Assembly: GCF_004341505.2 (NCBI RefSeq)
Contig: NZ_SLYP02000004.1
Span: 13,566-77,565, forward strand
Reading direction: 5' to 3'
Source: Sphingomonas sp. JUb134
GTDB taxonomy: Bacteria > Pseudomonadota > Alphaproteobacteria > Sphingomonadales > Sphingomonadaceae
Length of the DNA: 64,000 nucleotides
In this document: in pieces, positions 35,537 to 42,700 of the stretch
Numbering within the stretch: the stretch's first letter is position 1
How the letters are laid out: every line of letters starts with the position of its first letter
Notes under the pieces: generated by a model
Told to the model about the DNA's origin: nothing
The model's database searches: none
What the model saw: only the letters and a program-made list of their open reading frames with translations
Made by a program: the position numbers and the translations under genes

Positions 35537-36684
35537 CTGCCGACACGCACTCCGTTCTCAGCGGCCTCAAGCCGCTCAGCCGGCTCGATCATCCCCGCGA
35601 GATGATTCGTCAGTTCACGCCCAACTGGTTCGCCGCGACGATGGGCACCGGTATCCTCGCGCTCGCGCTGCCGCAGGTGCCCGGCATCGACCCTTCGCTT
35701 AAACCCGTCGGCGAGGTGTTGTGGTTCTTCAATATCGCACTCTTCGCGCTGTTCGCCGGCCTTTATGGCGCGCGCTGGGTGATGTTCGGGCACGAGGCGC
35801 GGCGCATCTTCGGGCATAACACCGTGTCGATGTTCATCGGCACCATCCCGATGGGCCTCGCGACGATCATCAACGGCTGCCTCGCCTTCGGCATCGCACG
35901 GTTCGGGAATGGCATCGTACCGGTCGCACACGTCCTGTGGTGGATCGACGCCGCCATGTCGCTCGCCTGTGGCGTGCTGATCCCGTACATGATGTTCACC
36001 CGTCACGAGCACAGCCTGGACGGCATGACCGCGGTATGGTTGCTGCCGGTCGTCGCTGCCGAAGTGGCGGGCGCCAGCGGCGGGCTGCTCGCGCCGCATC
36101 TGGCCGATCCTCATGCGCAGCTAGTCACGCTTGCGACCTCCTATGTGCTGTGGGCCTATTCGGTGCCGGTCGCGTTCGGCATCCTCGCCATCCTCATCCT
36201 GCGCATGGCGCTCCACAAACTGCCGCAGGAGAGCATGGCGGCGTCCTCCTGGCTGGCGCTGGGACCGATCGGCACGGGTGCTCTGGGCATGCTGGTGCTC
36301 GGGGCGGACGCGCCGGCTATCCTCGCGGCGCACGGGCTGGCCGGTGTCGGTGCCGTCGCGCAAGGGATCGGCGTTGTGGCCGGACTCTGCCTGTGGGGCT
36401 TCGGCCTGTGGTGGCTGGCGCTCGCGACGCTCATCACCATCCGCTACTGGCGCGCCGGCGTCCCGTTCAACCTGGGCTGGTGGGGCTATACCTTTCCGCT
36501 CGGCGTCTACACCGTCGCCACCTTACGCCTAGGCACGACGCTGAACCTCGGTTTCTTCGGTTTCGTCGGCACGGTGCTGACAGTCGCGCTTGCGGCGATG
36601 TGGCTGCTCGTCGGCGCCAAGACGCTGGCCGGTGCATGGCGGGGCAACCTGTTCGTCTCACCCTGCATCGCCACCCCGAACTGA
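35533..36684 (+). CDS. TDT-family transporter (TehA/SSU1-like, probable sulfite exporter)
   Basis: 383 residues with about ten hydrophobic helices. The opening signature IRQFTPNWFAATMGTGIL is typical of the tellurite-resistance/dicarboxylate transporter family, which includes yeast SSU1 sulfite pump, TehA and SLAC1. The next gene is a sulfite oxidase and the next a cytochrome c, so sulfite is the most likely substrate. It is an inner-membrane protein. The gene follows the LysR gene with a 4-bp overlap and ends 89 bp before the oxidase. Confidence 0.85.
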   Translation: MTADTHSVLSGLKPLSRLDHPREMIRQFTPNWFAATMGTGILALALPQVPGIDPSLKPVGEVLWFFNIALFALFAGLYGARWVMFGHEARRIFGHNTVSMFIGTIPMGLATIINGCLAFGIARFGNGIVPVAHVLWWIDAAMSLACGVLIPYMMFTRHEHSLDGMTAVWLLPVVAAEVAGASGGLLAPHLADPHAQLVTLATSYVLWAYSVPVAFGILAILILRMALHKLPQESMAASSWLALGPIGTGALGMLVLGADAPAILAAHGLAGVGAVAQGIGVVAGLCLWGFGLWWLALATLITIRYWRAGVPFNLGWWGYTFPLGVYTVATLRLGTTLNLGFFGFVGTVLTVALAAMWLLVGAKTLAGAWRGNLFVSPCIATPN

Positions 36685-36773
36685 TCCGCCATGATGATCG
36701 GATCAGTCGGTCCGATCACTTGCAGAATGCCCCTTCGATCTGCCAGCGTGACTGGCCACAGGAGAGCCTTGTC

Positions 36774-38009
36774 ATGGACAATTTCGACGCCGGGCTGGCG
36801 AGTGAGACCAGCCGTCGCCGCTTTCTCAGCCATGCCGCGCTCGGCACCGCCGGCCTTGCCGCCGCGCCGGCACTGGCGCAGCAGCTCGTCGACCTGAAGC
36901 TGCCCGGCGGCAATGCCGAGCGGCCGATGACCAGCGCCTTTCCCGGCAAGGGCAGCATGATCCTCCAGCGCGTCCATCCACCCTTGCTGGAGACGCCGAT
37001 GGAGGTCTTCGACAAGTCGGTGTTCACGCCCAACGACCAGTTCTTCGTCCGCTGGCACTGGGCCGACATACCGACCTCGATCGACGTCGAAAGTTTCCGC
37101 CTCAACGTCTTCGGCCACGTCAATCGGCCGCTGTCGATCAGCCTCGCTCAGCTGCTGCGCCTTCCACGGGTCGAGATGGCGGCGGTGAACCAGTGCTCGG
37201 GCAACAGCCGCGGGCTGTTCCAGCCGCGCGTCGCCGGCGCGCAATGGGGCAATGGCGCGATGGGCAACGCCAAGTGGCTCGGCGTTCGCCTGCGCGACGT
37301 GCTCGACCTCGCCGGGGTCAAGGCAGGCGCGGTGCAGGTGCGCTTCGGCGCTCTCGATCAGCCGGTCGTGGCGGGCGCTCCTGACTTCGAGAAGGCACTC
37401 GACATCGACCATGCCCGCGACGGCGAGGTCATGATCGCCTTCGGCATGAACGGCGAGCAACTGCCGCTCCTCAACGGCTTTCCCTGCCGGCTGATCGTGC
37501 CGGGCTGGTACTCGACCTATTGGGTCAAGATGCTGAACTCGATCGAGGTACTGCCCGGCCCCGACGACCAGTATTGGATGGCCAAGGCCTACAAGATCCC
37601 CGCGACGCCGGGCGCGAATGTCGCGCCCGGCGCCAGAGACTTCCCGACTGTCCCCATCAACCGCATGATCCCGCGCAGCTGGATGACCAGCCTGCCCGAT
37701 GGCCAGACGATAGCCTATGAGGCATCGATCCCGGTCGGCGGCATCGCGATGGGCGGCGACTGCGGCGTCGCCAAGGTCGATGTATCGTCGGACGGAGGCC
37801 GCACCTGGTACAGGACGACGCTCGGAGCGGACGAGGGCAGGTACAGCTTCCGTCGGTGGGATGGTCGCGTGCCGCTGCGACGCGGTGCCAACCCGATCAT
37901 GGTGCGCTGCTGGAACACCAACGGTGTCGCCCAGCCGATGAAGCCGATCTGGAACCCGGGCGGGTTCATGCGCGGCAATATCGAGACCACCACCATCATC
38001 GCGGCCTGA
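36774..38009 (+). CDS. sorA: SorA-like periplasmic sulfite oxidase, molybdenum subunit
   Basis: 411 residues. A twin-arginine signal (SRRRFLSHAALGTAGLAAAP, residues 13-32) exports the folded molybdoprotein. The molybdopterin-binding domain has the ligand cysteine in AAVNQCSGNSRG. The C-terminal dimerisation domain is Mo-co oxidoreductase type (GGDCGVAKVDVSSDGGRTWY). The enzyme oxidises sulfite to sulfate and passes electrons to the cytochrome c encoded next. ATG 36774 is chosen for AGGAGA upstream and the Tat signal; a longer open frame upstream is shadow of the exporter gene. Confidence 0.87.
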   Translation: MDNFDAGLASETSRRRFLSHAALGTAGLAAAPALAQQLVDLKLPGGNAERPMTSAFPGKGSMILQRVHPPLLETPMEVFDKSVFTPNDQFFVRWHWADIPTSIDVESFRLNVFGHVNRPLSISLAQLLRLPRVEMAAVNQCSGNSRGLFQPRVAGAQWGNGAMGNAKWLGVRLRDVLDLAGVKAGAVQVRFGALDQPVVAGAPDFEKALDIDHARDGEVMIAFGMNGEQLPLLNGFPCRLIVPGWYSTYWVKMLNSIEVLPGPDDQYWMAKAYKIPATPGANVAPGARDFPTVPINRMIPRSWMTSLPDGQTIAYEASIPVGGIAMGGDCGVAKVDVSSDGGRTWYRTTLGADEGRYSFRRWDGRVPLRRGANPIMVRCWNTNGVAQPMKPIWNPGGFMRGNIETTTIIAA

Positions 38010-38021
38010 GGAGCGAGTAGC

Positions 38022-38504
38022 ATGAAGACCCCGTCTCCCGGCATGATGGCTGCTGGCCTGATCGGCCTGACCGGCATTATCCTCGTCTCGATCGGGGCGC
38101 CGAGCAGCCGCAAGGCGCCTGCCCCGATCTCCGAGACATCCGAGCCGGCACCTCCCACCAGCGTCTCAGCCCGCGGCTTTTCGCTCGCCTCGACCAGCGT
38201 CGACCTGCCGGTCGATGACGCTACCTACCCCGATGGTCCGCACGCCGACGTCATCAACGCCAACTGCACTTCGTGCCACTCGGCCAGCATGGCGCTAACT
38301 CAGCCTGCGCTATCGGCGGACCAGTGGAAGGCGACCGTCACCAAGATGCGTGAGGTGTACAAGGCGCCGGTGGCCGAGAAGGACGTTGACGCGATCGTTG
38401 CTTATCTCACCGCTATGCCGAGCCAGAAAGCGGCACCCGCAACCGGCAAGGCACAGGATCCCGACCCCAAGGTGGCTCCTGATGTCTCAGGTGGAACCGG
38501 ATAA
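38022..38504 (+). CDS. sorB: SorB-like cytochrome c, electron acceptor of sulfite oxidase
   Basis: 160 residues. An N-terminal hydrophobic helix (MMAAGLIGLTGIILVSIG) acts as signal or anchor. One c-type heme site is visible (NCTSCHSA near residue 85) with a likely axial Met in TKMREVYKAP. A Pro/Lys-rich tail follows. It begins 12 bp after the oxidase gene, the same order as sorAB of sulfite-oxidising bacteria. It should relay electrons to the respiratory chain. Confidence 0.85.
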   Translation: MKTPSPGMMAAGLIGLTGIILVSIGAPSSRKAPAPISETSEPAPPTSVSARGFSLASTSVDLPVDDATYPDGPHADVINANCTSCHSASMALTQPALSADQWKATVTKMREVYKAPVAEKDVDAIVAYLTAMPSQKAAPATGKAQDPDPKVAPDVSGGTG

Positions 38505-38661
38505 GCAAACCTCTCGCATAATCTAAAAAGGCGATCTCGACAGACGATCGGCAGCCTTCAGTAGGACTTTTTCAACAGCCACGGTCGGTTCTGACACCAA
38601 CTCGCCACCCCAGCTTTTCCAAGGGTTTGCAGGTGTCATAAACCCGTGCCACAATGACAGC

Positions 38662-39261
38662 ATGGAAACCGTGCCAAATGGTCGCAGGCTGATCGGCTAC
38701 GCCCGCGTGTCGCGCGGCGACTCGCAAGACCTCGACCCGCAGCTTCGCGCGCTGACCGATTCGGGATGCGATCCGATCTACCGCGAGGAGGCATCGGGCG
38801 GCCGGTCCGATCGGCCCGAGCTGGCGCGCGCGATCGGCGCGTTGCAGCCCGGCGACGTATTCGTGGTGTGGAAGCTGGACCGGCTATCGCGCTCGCTTCG
38901 CGACCTCCTGTTCACGCTGGAGAAGATCACCGAGGCAGGCGCGGGGTTCCGATCGCTGACCGAGGCCGTCGATACCACCACGGCGGCAGGGCGCTTGATG
39001 ACGCAGACCCTGGGCGCGTTCGCCGAGTTCGAGCGCGCCATGATCCGCGAGCGGACCATGAACGGGCTGCATCATGCGCGCCAGGCGGGGCGGCACCTTG
39101 GACGTCGGCCGAGCCTCACCGGCCCCCAGCGTGCCGATATCATCGCCAAGGCCGAATCCGGCCAAGGCTCCCCCGCCCAGCTCGCCAACCTGTTCCGCGT
39201 GTCGCGATCGACCGTGCAGCGCGTATTGCGCGAACATCGGGCGCGATTGGCGGGAGTGTAG
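38662..39261 (+). CDS. Serine recombinase/resolvase (plasmid type)
   Basis: 199 residues. Catalytic serine is in GYARVSRGDSQ. VVWKLDRLSRSLRDLLFTLE, then EAVDTTTAAGRLM and FERAMIRERTMNGL are typical. The C-terminal helix-turn-helix is PAQLANLFRVSRSTVQRVLR. It stands next to a TA module and partition genes, so multimer resolution of the ancestral small plasmid is its likely job. It is related to but distinct from the Tn552-like and Tn3 resolvases here. Its ATG lies at the end of a 157-bp gap (38505-38661). Confidence 0.87.
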   Translation: METVPNGRRLIGYARVSRGDSQDLDPQLRALTDSGCDPIYREEASGGRSDRPELARAIGALQPGDVFVVWKLDRLSRSLRDLLFTLEKITEAGAGFRSLTEAVDTTTAAGRLMTQTLGAFAEFERAMIRERTMNGLHHARQAGRHLGRRPSLTGPQRADIIAKAESGQGSPAQLANLFRVSRSTVQRVLREHRARLAGV

Positions 39262-39391
39262 CCCCCTGCCCTGCCCGGCTTGATGGAGGTCGTCGTTTCG
39301 ACGTCCGCGTCTTTATCCTACCCACCCGACCCTTGGGCCGAGCAACGCTTATCTCTTGACCGCGTTGTGAGATACAACTACATTTGAGCCA

Positions 39392-39742
39392 ATGCATCGA
39401 AAAGCCCTGCGCAACATTTCGTGGATCAAGGGCGCGCTCAAAGAGTTCGGCCGCTTTCCCGAGGACGCGCAGGACCAGGCGACCGACGCTCTCACGGTGA
39501 TCGCCGAGGGCGACACGCCGGAAATCGCCAAGCCCATGACCGGGTTGGGTTCGGGCATATGGGAACTGGCGATCAAGGAACGGGGAGAAGCCTTCCGGGT
39601 GATCTACGCCCTCCAGCTCGACGACGACATTTGGGTGGTTCACGCCTTCCAGAAGAAGTCCAAGAGCGGGATCGCCACCCCGAAGCAGGAAATCGACTTG
39701 GTGCGCGAGCGCATCAAGCGTCTGAAGGAGGCGCTGCAATGA
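39392..39742 (+). CDS. higB: HigB/RelE-superfamily toxin (Gp49-like)
   Basis: 116 residues of the phage-derived Gp49/HigB-like family: ISWIKGALKEFGRFPEDAQD at the start, GIWELAIKERGEAFRVIY in the middle and VVHAFQKKSKSGIATPKQEI at the end. Such toxins cleave mRNA on ribosomes. The stop overlaps the antitoxin start as ATGA. Toxin-first order is characteristic of higBA. It should stabilise the plasmid by post-segregational killing. Confidence 0.87.
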   Translation: MHRKALRNISWIKGALKEFGRFPEDAQDQATDALTVIAEGDTPEIAKPMTGLGSGIWELAIKERGEAFRVIYALQLDDDIWVVHAFQKKSKSGIATPKQEIDLVRERIKRLKEALQ

Positions 39743-40077
39743 CCGACGATGACGACTTCGAGCTGATCCGAGGCACTGGCAACGTCTATGCCGACCTTGG
39801 CATGAAGGAACCCGAACAGCGCCAGCTTCGCGCCATTCTGGCGGGCGAGATCAGCAAGACGCTGGCGACCGACAATCTGACGGTGCGGGCGGCCGAGAAG
39901 ATCACCGGCGTCGCTGCCGCCGATTTTTCGCGCATCCGCCAGGCCAAGCTCAAGGGCTTTACCATCGACCGGTTGATGACGATTCTCGACCGGCTCAATC
40001 GCGACGTGCAGGTGTCGGTATCGGTATTGCCGCGTAAGGTGGACGGTCAGGCGGGGTTTCACCTTCATCCGGCCTGA
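39739..40077 (+). CDS. higA: HigA-like XRE antitoxin
   Basis: 112 residues of the HTH_37/XRE type, with a helix-turn-helix near residues 45-80 (LTVRAAEKITGVAAADFSRI, RQAKLKGFTIDRLMTILDRL). It neutralises the toxin and probably represses the operon. The C-terminal RDVQVSVSVLP is typical of this antitoxin class. Translation is coupled to the toxin. Confidence 0.87.
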   Translation: MTDDDDFELIRGTGNVYADLGMKEPEQRQLRAILAGEISKTLATDNLTVRAAEKITGVAAADFSRIRQAKLKGFTIDRLMTILDRLNRDVQVSVSVLPRKVDGQAGFHLHPA

Positions 40078-40103
40078 TCGGCACGCACCGAGAGAGATTG
40101 AAG

Positions 40104-40343
40104 ATGGCTGACAACAAACACCGAGGGCCAACCCTCGACAGCTTCCTTGAGCAGGAAGGCTTTCTTGCCGACTCACAGACCAAGACGATCGACGAGGACG
40201 CCGTTCGATCCGAAATGCCGAACGCCGAGACGCGCGCGGCGATGGAGTCGGCGCGCGTTACAATGAAGGCGCACCGCGTCGGCTTCACCGATCCGCAGGA
40301 ACTCCTTGACGCCCTCGACGACGAAACTCGTTTAGGTCGCTGA
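40104..40343 (+). CDS. RelB/DinJ-type antitoxin, apparently without toxin
   Basis: 79 residues: MADNKHRGPTLDSFLEQEGF, then AETRAAMESARVTMKAHRVG and FTDPQELLDALDD. The layout resembles small RelB/DinJ-like antitoxins, including the charged helical C-terminus. No toxin follows; the next gene is parA after 188 bp. It starts 26 bp after higA, so it may be expressed with that pair. It could be a true orphan, or work with a partner elsewhere. Confidence 0.55.
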   Translation: MADNKHRGPTLDSFLEQEGFLADSQTKTIDEDAVRSEMPNAETRAAMESARVTMKAHRVGFTDPQELLDALDDETRLGR

Positions 40344-40470
40344 TAGCAGCAGGACATGGGGTGCCTGCCGCTGCGCGGCACCGCCGCTCAAGCGGTCTTG
40401 GCCCGCCGGGTTCCGATCGGCTGGCGGGGGCGAGGATCCGCGCAGCGGATCGCCGCCTTGACCTAGACGC

Positions 40471-40531
40471 ATGGAACGTCCACACGTGAACGTGTTCACA
40501 AGTCCACACGTTCACGTGTTCAGGGGTTCAC
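40471..40531 (+). promoter_or_regulatory. GTTCAC/GTGAAC repeat cluster 1 upstream of parA
   Basis: About 60 bp packed with alternating GTCCACACGTGAACGTG and GTTCACGTG units, several forming palindromes such as CACGTGAACGTGTTCACA. Three similar clusters lie at 41148-41192, 41478-41512 and 41783-41823. The pattern fits the centromere/operator of a ribbon-helix-helix partition protein, which would both repress parA and hold the plasmid. Confidence 0.65.
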
Positions 40532-41215
40532 ATGAAGGTCATCACCGTCATCAGTCAGAAGGGCGGCGCGGGTAAGACGACACTGGCAATCCACCTAGCC
40601 GCGGCCGGGGCGGGCGCGGGGCTTGCCGTGTTGATTCTCGATACCGACCCGCAGGCGACGGCAAGCCACTGGAGCGAGTGGCGCGGATCGTCGGACCTTG
40701 AGGTGGTCGATTGCGCCTCCCCTCCCCTTTTGCCCCGCAAGCTCCAACAAGCGGCCGAACTCGGGGCCGACTTGGTGGTGATCGACACCCCGCCCCATGC
40801 CGACATCATGGCGCGGGAGGCCTGCAAGGTCGCAGACCTGGTGTTGATTCCGTGTCGTCCGCAAGCCTTCGACCTCAAAGCCGTCGAGATGACGGCCGAG
40901 CTTGTGCAGGCGAGCGGCAAGCCCGCGTTCGTGCTGTTCATGGGCGGCCCCCAGCGCGCGCCGACAACCTACCGGGATGCCCGCGAGCTGATCGAGGGCA
41001 GCGATGGCGTCGCCGGCATGGGCGTAGACGTTGCGCCCGTCATGCTCACCCAGCGGGCGATCTATCATCACAGCACGGCGCAGGGGAAAACCGCGATCGA
41101 GCTGGAACCCGAAGGTAAAGCGGCCGAGGAGGTCGCCGCGCTATGGGCGTGGACAAGTGGACAGGTGAACGTGTCCACACGTTCACGGATGAACAAGAAG
41201 CGGGGCGCGGCATGA
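40532..41215 (+). CDS. parA: ParA-type partition ATPase (small, type Ib)
   Basis: 227 residues. The deviant Walker A is ISQKGGAGKTTLAIHLA at the very N-terminus and there is no HTH domain, as in type Ib ParA. Walker A' is LILDTDPQATA and Walker B is LVVIDTPPHAD. It ends with an ATGA overlap to the first small RHH gene, the usual parA-parG/parB arrangement. The SD region lies inside the repeat cluster just upstream. Backbone C therefore has a partition system distinct from that at 7.7-10 kb. Confidence 0.88.
   Translation: MKVITVISQKGGAGKTTLAIHLAAAGAGAGLAVLILDTDPQATASHWSEWRGSSDLEVVDCASPPLLPRKLQQAAELGADLVVIDTPPHADIMAREACKVADLVLIPCRPQAFDLKAVEMTAELVQASGKPAFVLFMGGPQRAPTTYRDARELIEGSDGVAGMGVDVAPVMLTQRAIYHHSTAQGKTAIELEPEGKAAEEVAALWAWTSGQVNVSTRSRMNKKRGAA
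41148..41192 (+). promoter_or_regulatory. GTTCAC/GTGAAC repeat cluster 2 inside the end of parA
   Basis: GTGGACAAGTGGACAGGTGAAC followed closely by GTCCACACGTTCAC lies within the last codons of parA. These codons therefore double as repeat sequence, which may explain the unusual C-terminus (TSGQVNVSTRSR). Confidence 0.5.
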
Positions 41216-41478
41216 GCAAATTTGGCGCGATGAAGCAGCAGCGGGTGGAGAAGGCTGGCGCGATCGGCGACAGCCCCGACCAGGCGACGGCGACGCCCGC
41301 CACCCGCGCGCAGACCCGGCAGGGCAAGAAGGCCGTGAGCGCCTATTTCAGCCCCGAGGTCAGTCGCGGTCTGAACATGCTGGCGGCCGAGCAGGGAACG
41401 ACGTTGCAGGCGCTCCTTGGCGAAGCCATCGACCTGCTCATGCGCCAGCACGGCAAGCATCCGTTTGGCGAGCGATAA
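41212..41478 (+). CDS. Small ribbon-helix-helix partition protein
   Basis: 88 residues. The C-terminal half (KKAVSAYFSPEVSRGLNMLA, AEQGTTLQALLGEAIDLLMR) fits a ribbon-helix-helix DNA-binding fold: a beta-strand then two helices. The N-terminal ~40 residues are polar and flexible, as in ParG-type centromere-binding proteins that stimulate ParA. The start overlaps the parA stop. The GTGAAC/GTTCAC clusters around it are the likely binding sites. Confidence 0.75.
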   Translation: MSKFGAMKQQRVEKAGAIGDSPDQATATPATRAQTRQGKKAVSAYFSPEVSRGLNMLAAEQGTTLQALLGEAIDLLMRQHGKHPFGER

Positions 41479-41512
41479 CTGTCCACGTGTGAATATGTGA
41501 ACGTGTGAACAC
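41478..41512 (+). promoter_or_regulatory. GTGAAC repeat cluster 3
   Basis: GTCCACGTGTGAATATGTGAAC followed by GTGTGAACAC in the 53-bp gap between the two RHH genes. Same motif family as clusters 1, 2 and 4. Confidence 0.55.
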
Positions 41513-41531
41513 AAGATTAGGAGCTTTGGGG

Positions 41532-41783
41532 GTGGCAAGATCGACGAACGCCAGGAAATCGACCGGCACGCCCGCAGAGGTTGAAGAACCGATGCTGCCG
41601 ATCGAAGCGCCACGTCGCCAGCGCAATCGCATCGGCAAGAAGTCGATCGCCGGTCGTTTCGATCCGGCGGTTGCCCGAGCGTTCGCGATCCTCGCCGTCA
41701 AGGAAGACAGCACGATCGAGGCGATGTTGACCGAGGCCGTCCTCGACATTCTCCAGAAATACAATCAGCCCATCGAGAAGTGA
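41532..41783 (+). CDS. Second small ribbon-helix-helix protein
   Basis: 83 residues from GTG 41532, supported by AGGAG 8 bp upstream; a longer GTG start at 41505 is possible. The C-terminal half (KKSIAGRFDPAVARAFAILA, VKEDSTIEAMLTEAVLDILQ) again fits a ribbon-helix-helix. It resembles the preceding protein in plan, with a polar N-terminus, though not closely in sequence. Two tandem RHH genes after one parA is uncommon; one may be the centromere protein and the other a regulator. Confidence 0.68.
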   Translation: MARSTNARKSTGTPAEVEEPMLPIEAPRRQRNRIGKKSIAGRFDPAVARAFAILAVKEDSTIEAMLTEAVLDILQKYNQPIEK

Positions 41784-41823
41784 ACAGGTTCACGTGTGAA
41801 TGTGTGAACACGTGAACACCTGA
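41783..41823 (+). promoter_or_regulatory. GTGAAC repeat cluster 4
   Basis: GTGAACAGGTTCACGTGTGAAT followed by GTGTGAACACGTGAAC just after the second RHH gene. It is the last cluster before the rep leader. Confidence 0.6.
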
Positions 41824-41956
41824 CCTATTGCGCCAGCATTATAGAGCGCACTTCCCAAAGACATAGGAATCTGACAGGCTTTGGTGTCGGCGGACACGTT
41901 CGCCGATTCGCCGTGGCGATCGTAGCGGGTGGCACCGCTAGGGCCAAAACGACGAA

Positions 41957-42075
41957 AGCCCGGCTTGGCGGCCGGGCTCTCGGAAAGTCTGATGGGCGGA
42001 GGCCCGCGTTCTGTAGCAGGAACAGCCTCCCGCAGATCGGACGCGAAGTCAACTCGAAAACGCTGTTTTCGAGAA
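41957..42075 (-). ncRNA. Candidate antisense RNA and structured leader of rep
   Basis: The 357-bp gap before rep (41784-42140) is structured. On the minus strand, AGCCCGGC (41971-41978) pairs with GCCGGGCT (41957-41964) and is followed by TTTCGTCGTTTT, a terminator-like end. A second perfect 9-bp hairpin (CTCGAAAAC/GTTTTCGAG) lies at 42053-42073. A minus-strand TTGACT lies near 42045-42052. This layout resembles counter-transcribed RNAs that set plasmid copy number. No good -10 box was found. Confidence 0.35.
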
Positions 42076-42140
42076 CGGGAGAGCTTTGTCCATGAAGGAT
42101 TGCCGCCAGCAGCCGGGCCGACCGAACGACGGGAGGTTCC

Positions 42141-42680
42141 ATGCAAACTGTGTTCGAGGCCCTTGGAGGGGCGAAGGGTAGGCGGCCCGGCCGTCAGACC
42201 GGCCAGCGGGTCCACCGCTACAGCCGCACCGAGGAGGGCCGGGAAGGGCGGTTCTGGCAACCGTTCAGTCCCAAGAACGTCGCTCGCTTCATGCAGGCGG
42301 CCGAGAAATATGACCGGTTGAAACGGCTTGCCCACCGGCGCGAGCGCAACAACCGCGAGAATGGCGCGATCGGCCATGTCGGGCTTGAGGTGTTGCGCGA
42401 GTTGCTTCGCCTGATCGACTACAAGACAGGCCGACTCGATCCGGCCATCGCGACGCTGGCGCTTCGCATCGGCCGCTCGATCGCGGCCGTGGTGGATGCG
42501 CTCAAGCGGCTCAAGGCGCATGGCTTCCTCGACTGGTTGCGTCGCTATGTGCCGACCGGCAACGCAGGAATGCGCGGCCCCCAGGTCAAACAGACCTCGA
42601 ACGCCTACCGCTTGATGCTCCCGCCGCAGGTCGAGCGTGGCATGACGCCTCCACCGCCAGAAGGGGTCGGTTCCGGCTGA
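42141..42680 (+). CDS. repA: Small plasmid replication protein, C-terminus altered by Tn3 insertion
   Basis: 179 residues. An Arg-rich N-terminus (GRRPGRQTGQRVHRYSRTEE) is followed by a helix-turn-helix or winged-helix core: GALEVLRELL-like GLEVLRELLRLIDYKTGRLD, then PAIATLALRIGRSIAAVVDA. I recall similar small replication proteins on sphingomonad plasmids, so this is a probable initiator. The Tn3 terminal repeat begins at 42663, so the last six codons and the stop come from the transposon. How much of the native C-terminus was lost is unknown. Downstream is tnpA in convergent orientation. Confidence 0.65.
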   Translation: MQTVFEALGGAKGRRPGRQTGQRVHRYSRTEEGREGRFWQPFSPKNVARFMQAAEKYDRLKRLAHRRERNNRENGAIGHVGLEVLRELLRLIDYKTGRLDPAIATLALRIGRSIAAVVDALKRLKAHGFLDWLRRYVPTGNAGMRGPQVKQTSNAYRLMLPPQVERGMTPPPPEGVGSG

Positions 42681-42700
42681 GGGCGGAATGACACCCTAAG
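42663..42700 (+). repeat. Tn3 left terminal inverted repeat
   Basis: 38 bp from GGGGTCGG to CCCTAAG. It matches the reverse complement of 47275-47312 at 37 of 38 positions. Confidence 0.93.

Noticed and set aside
35937..36773. N-terminal extension of the sulfite oxidase frame
   Set aside because: It overlaps the exporter gene in another frame and is Arg/Ala low-complexity; the real start is the Tat signal at 36774.
40471..41823. CRISPR-like repeat pattern
   Set aside because: Short variable dyads at gene boundaries of a par operon, no constant spacer length.
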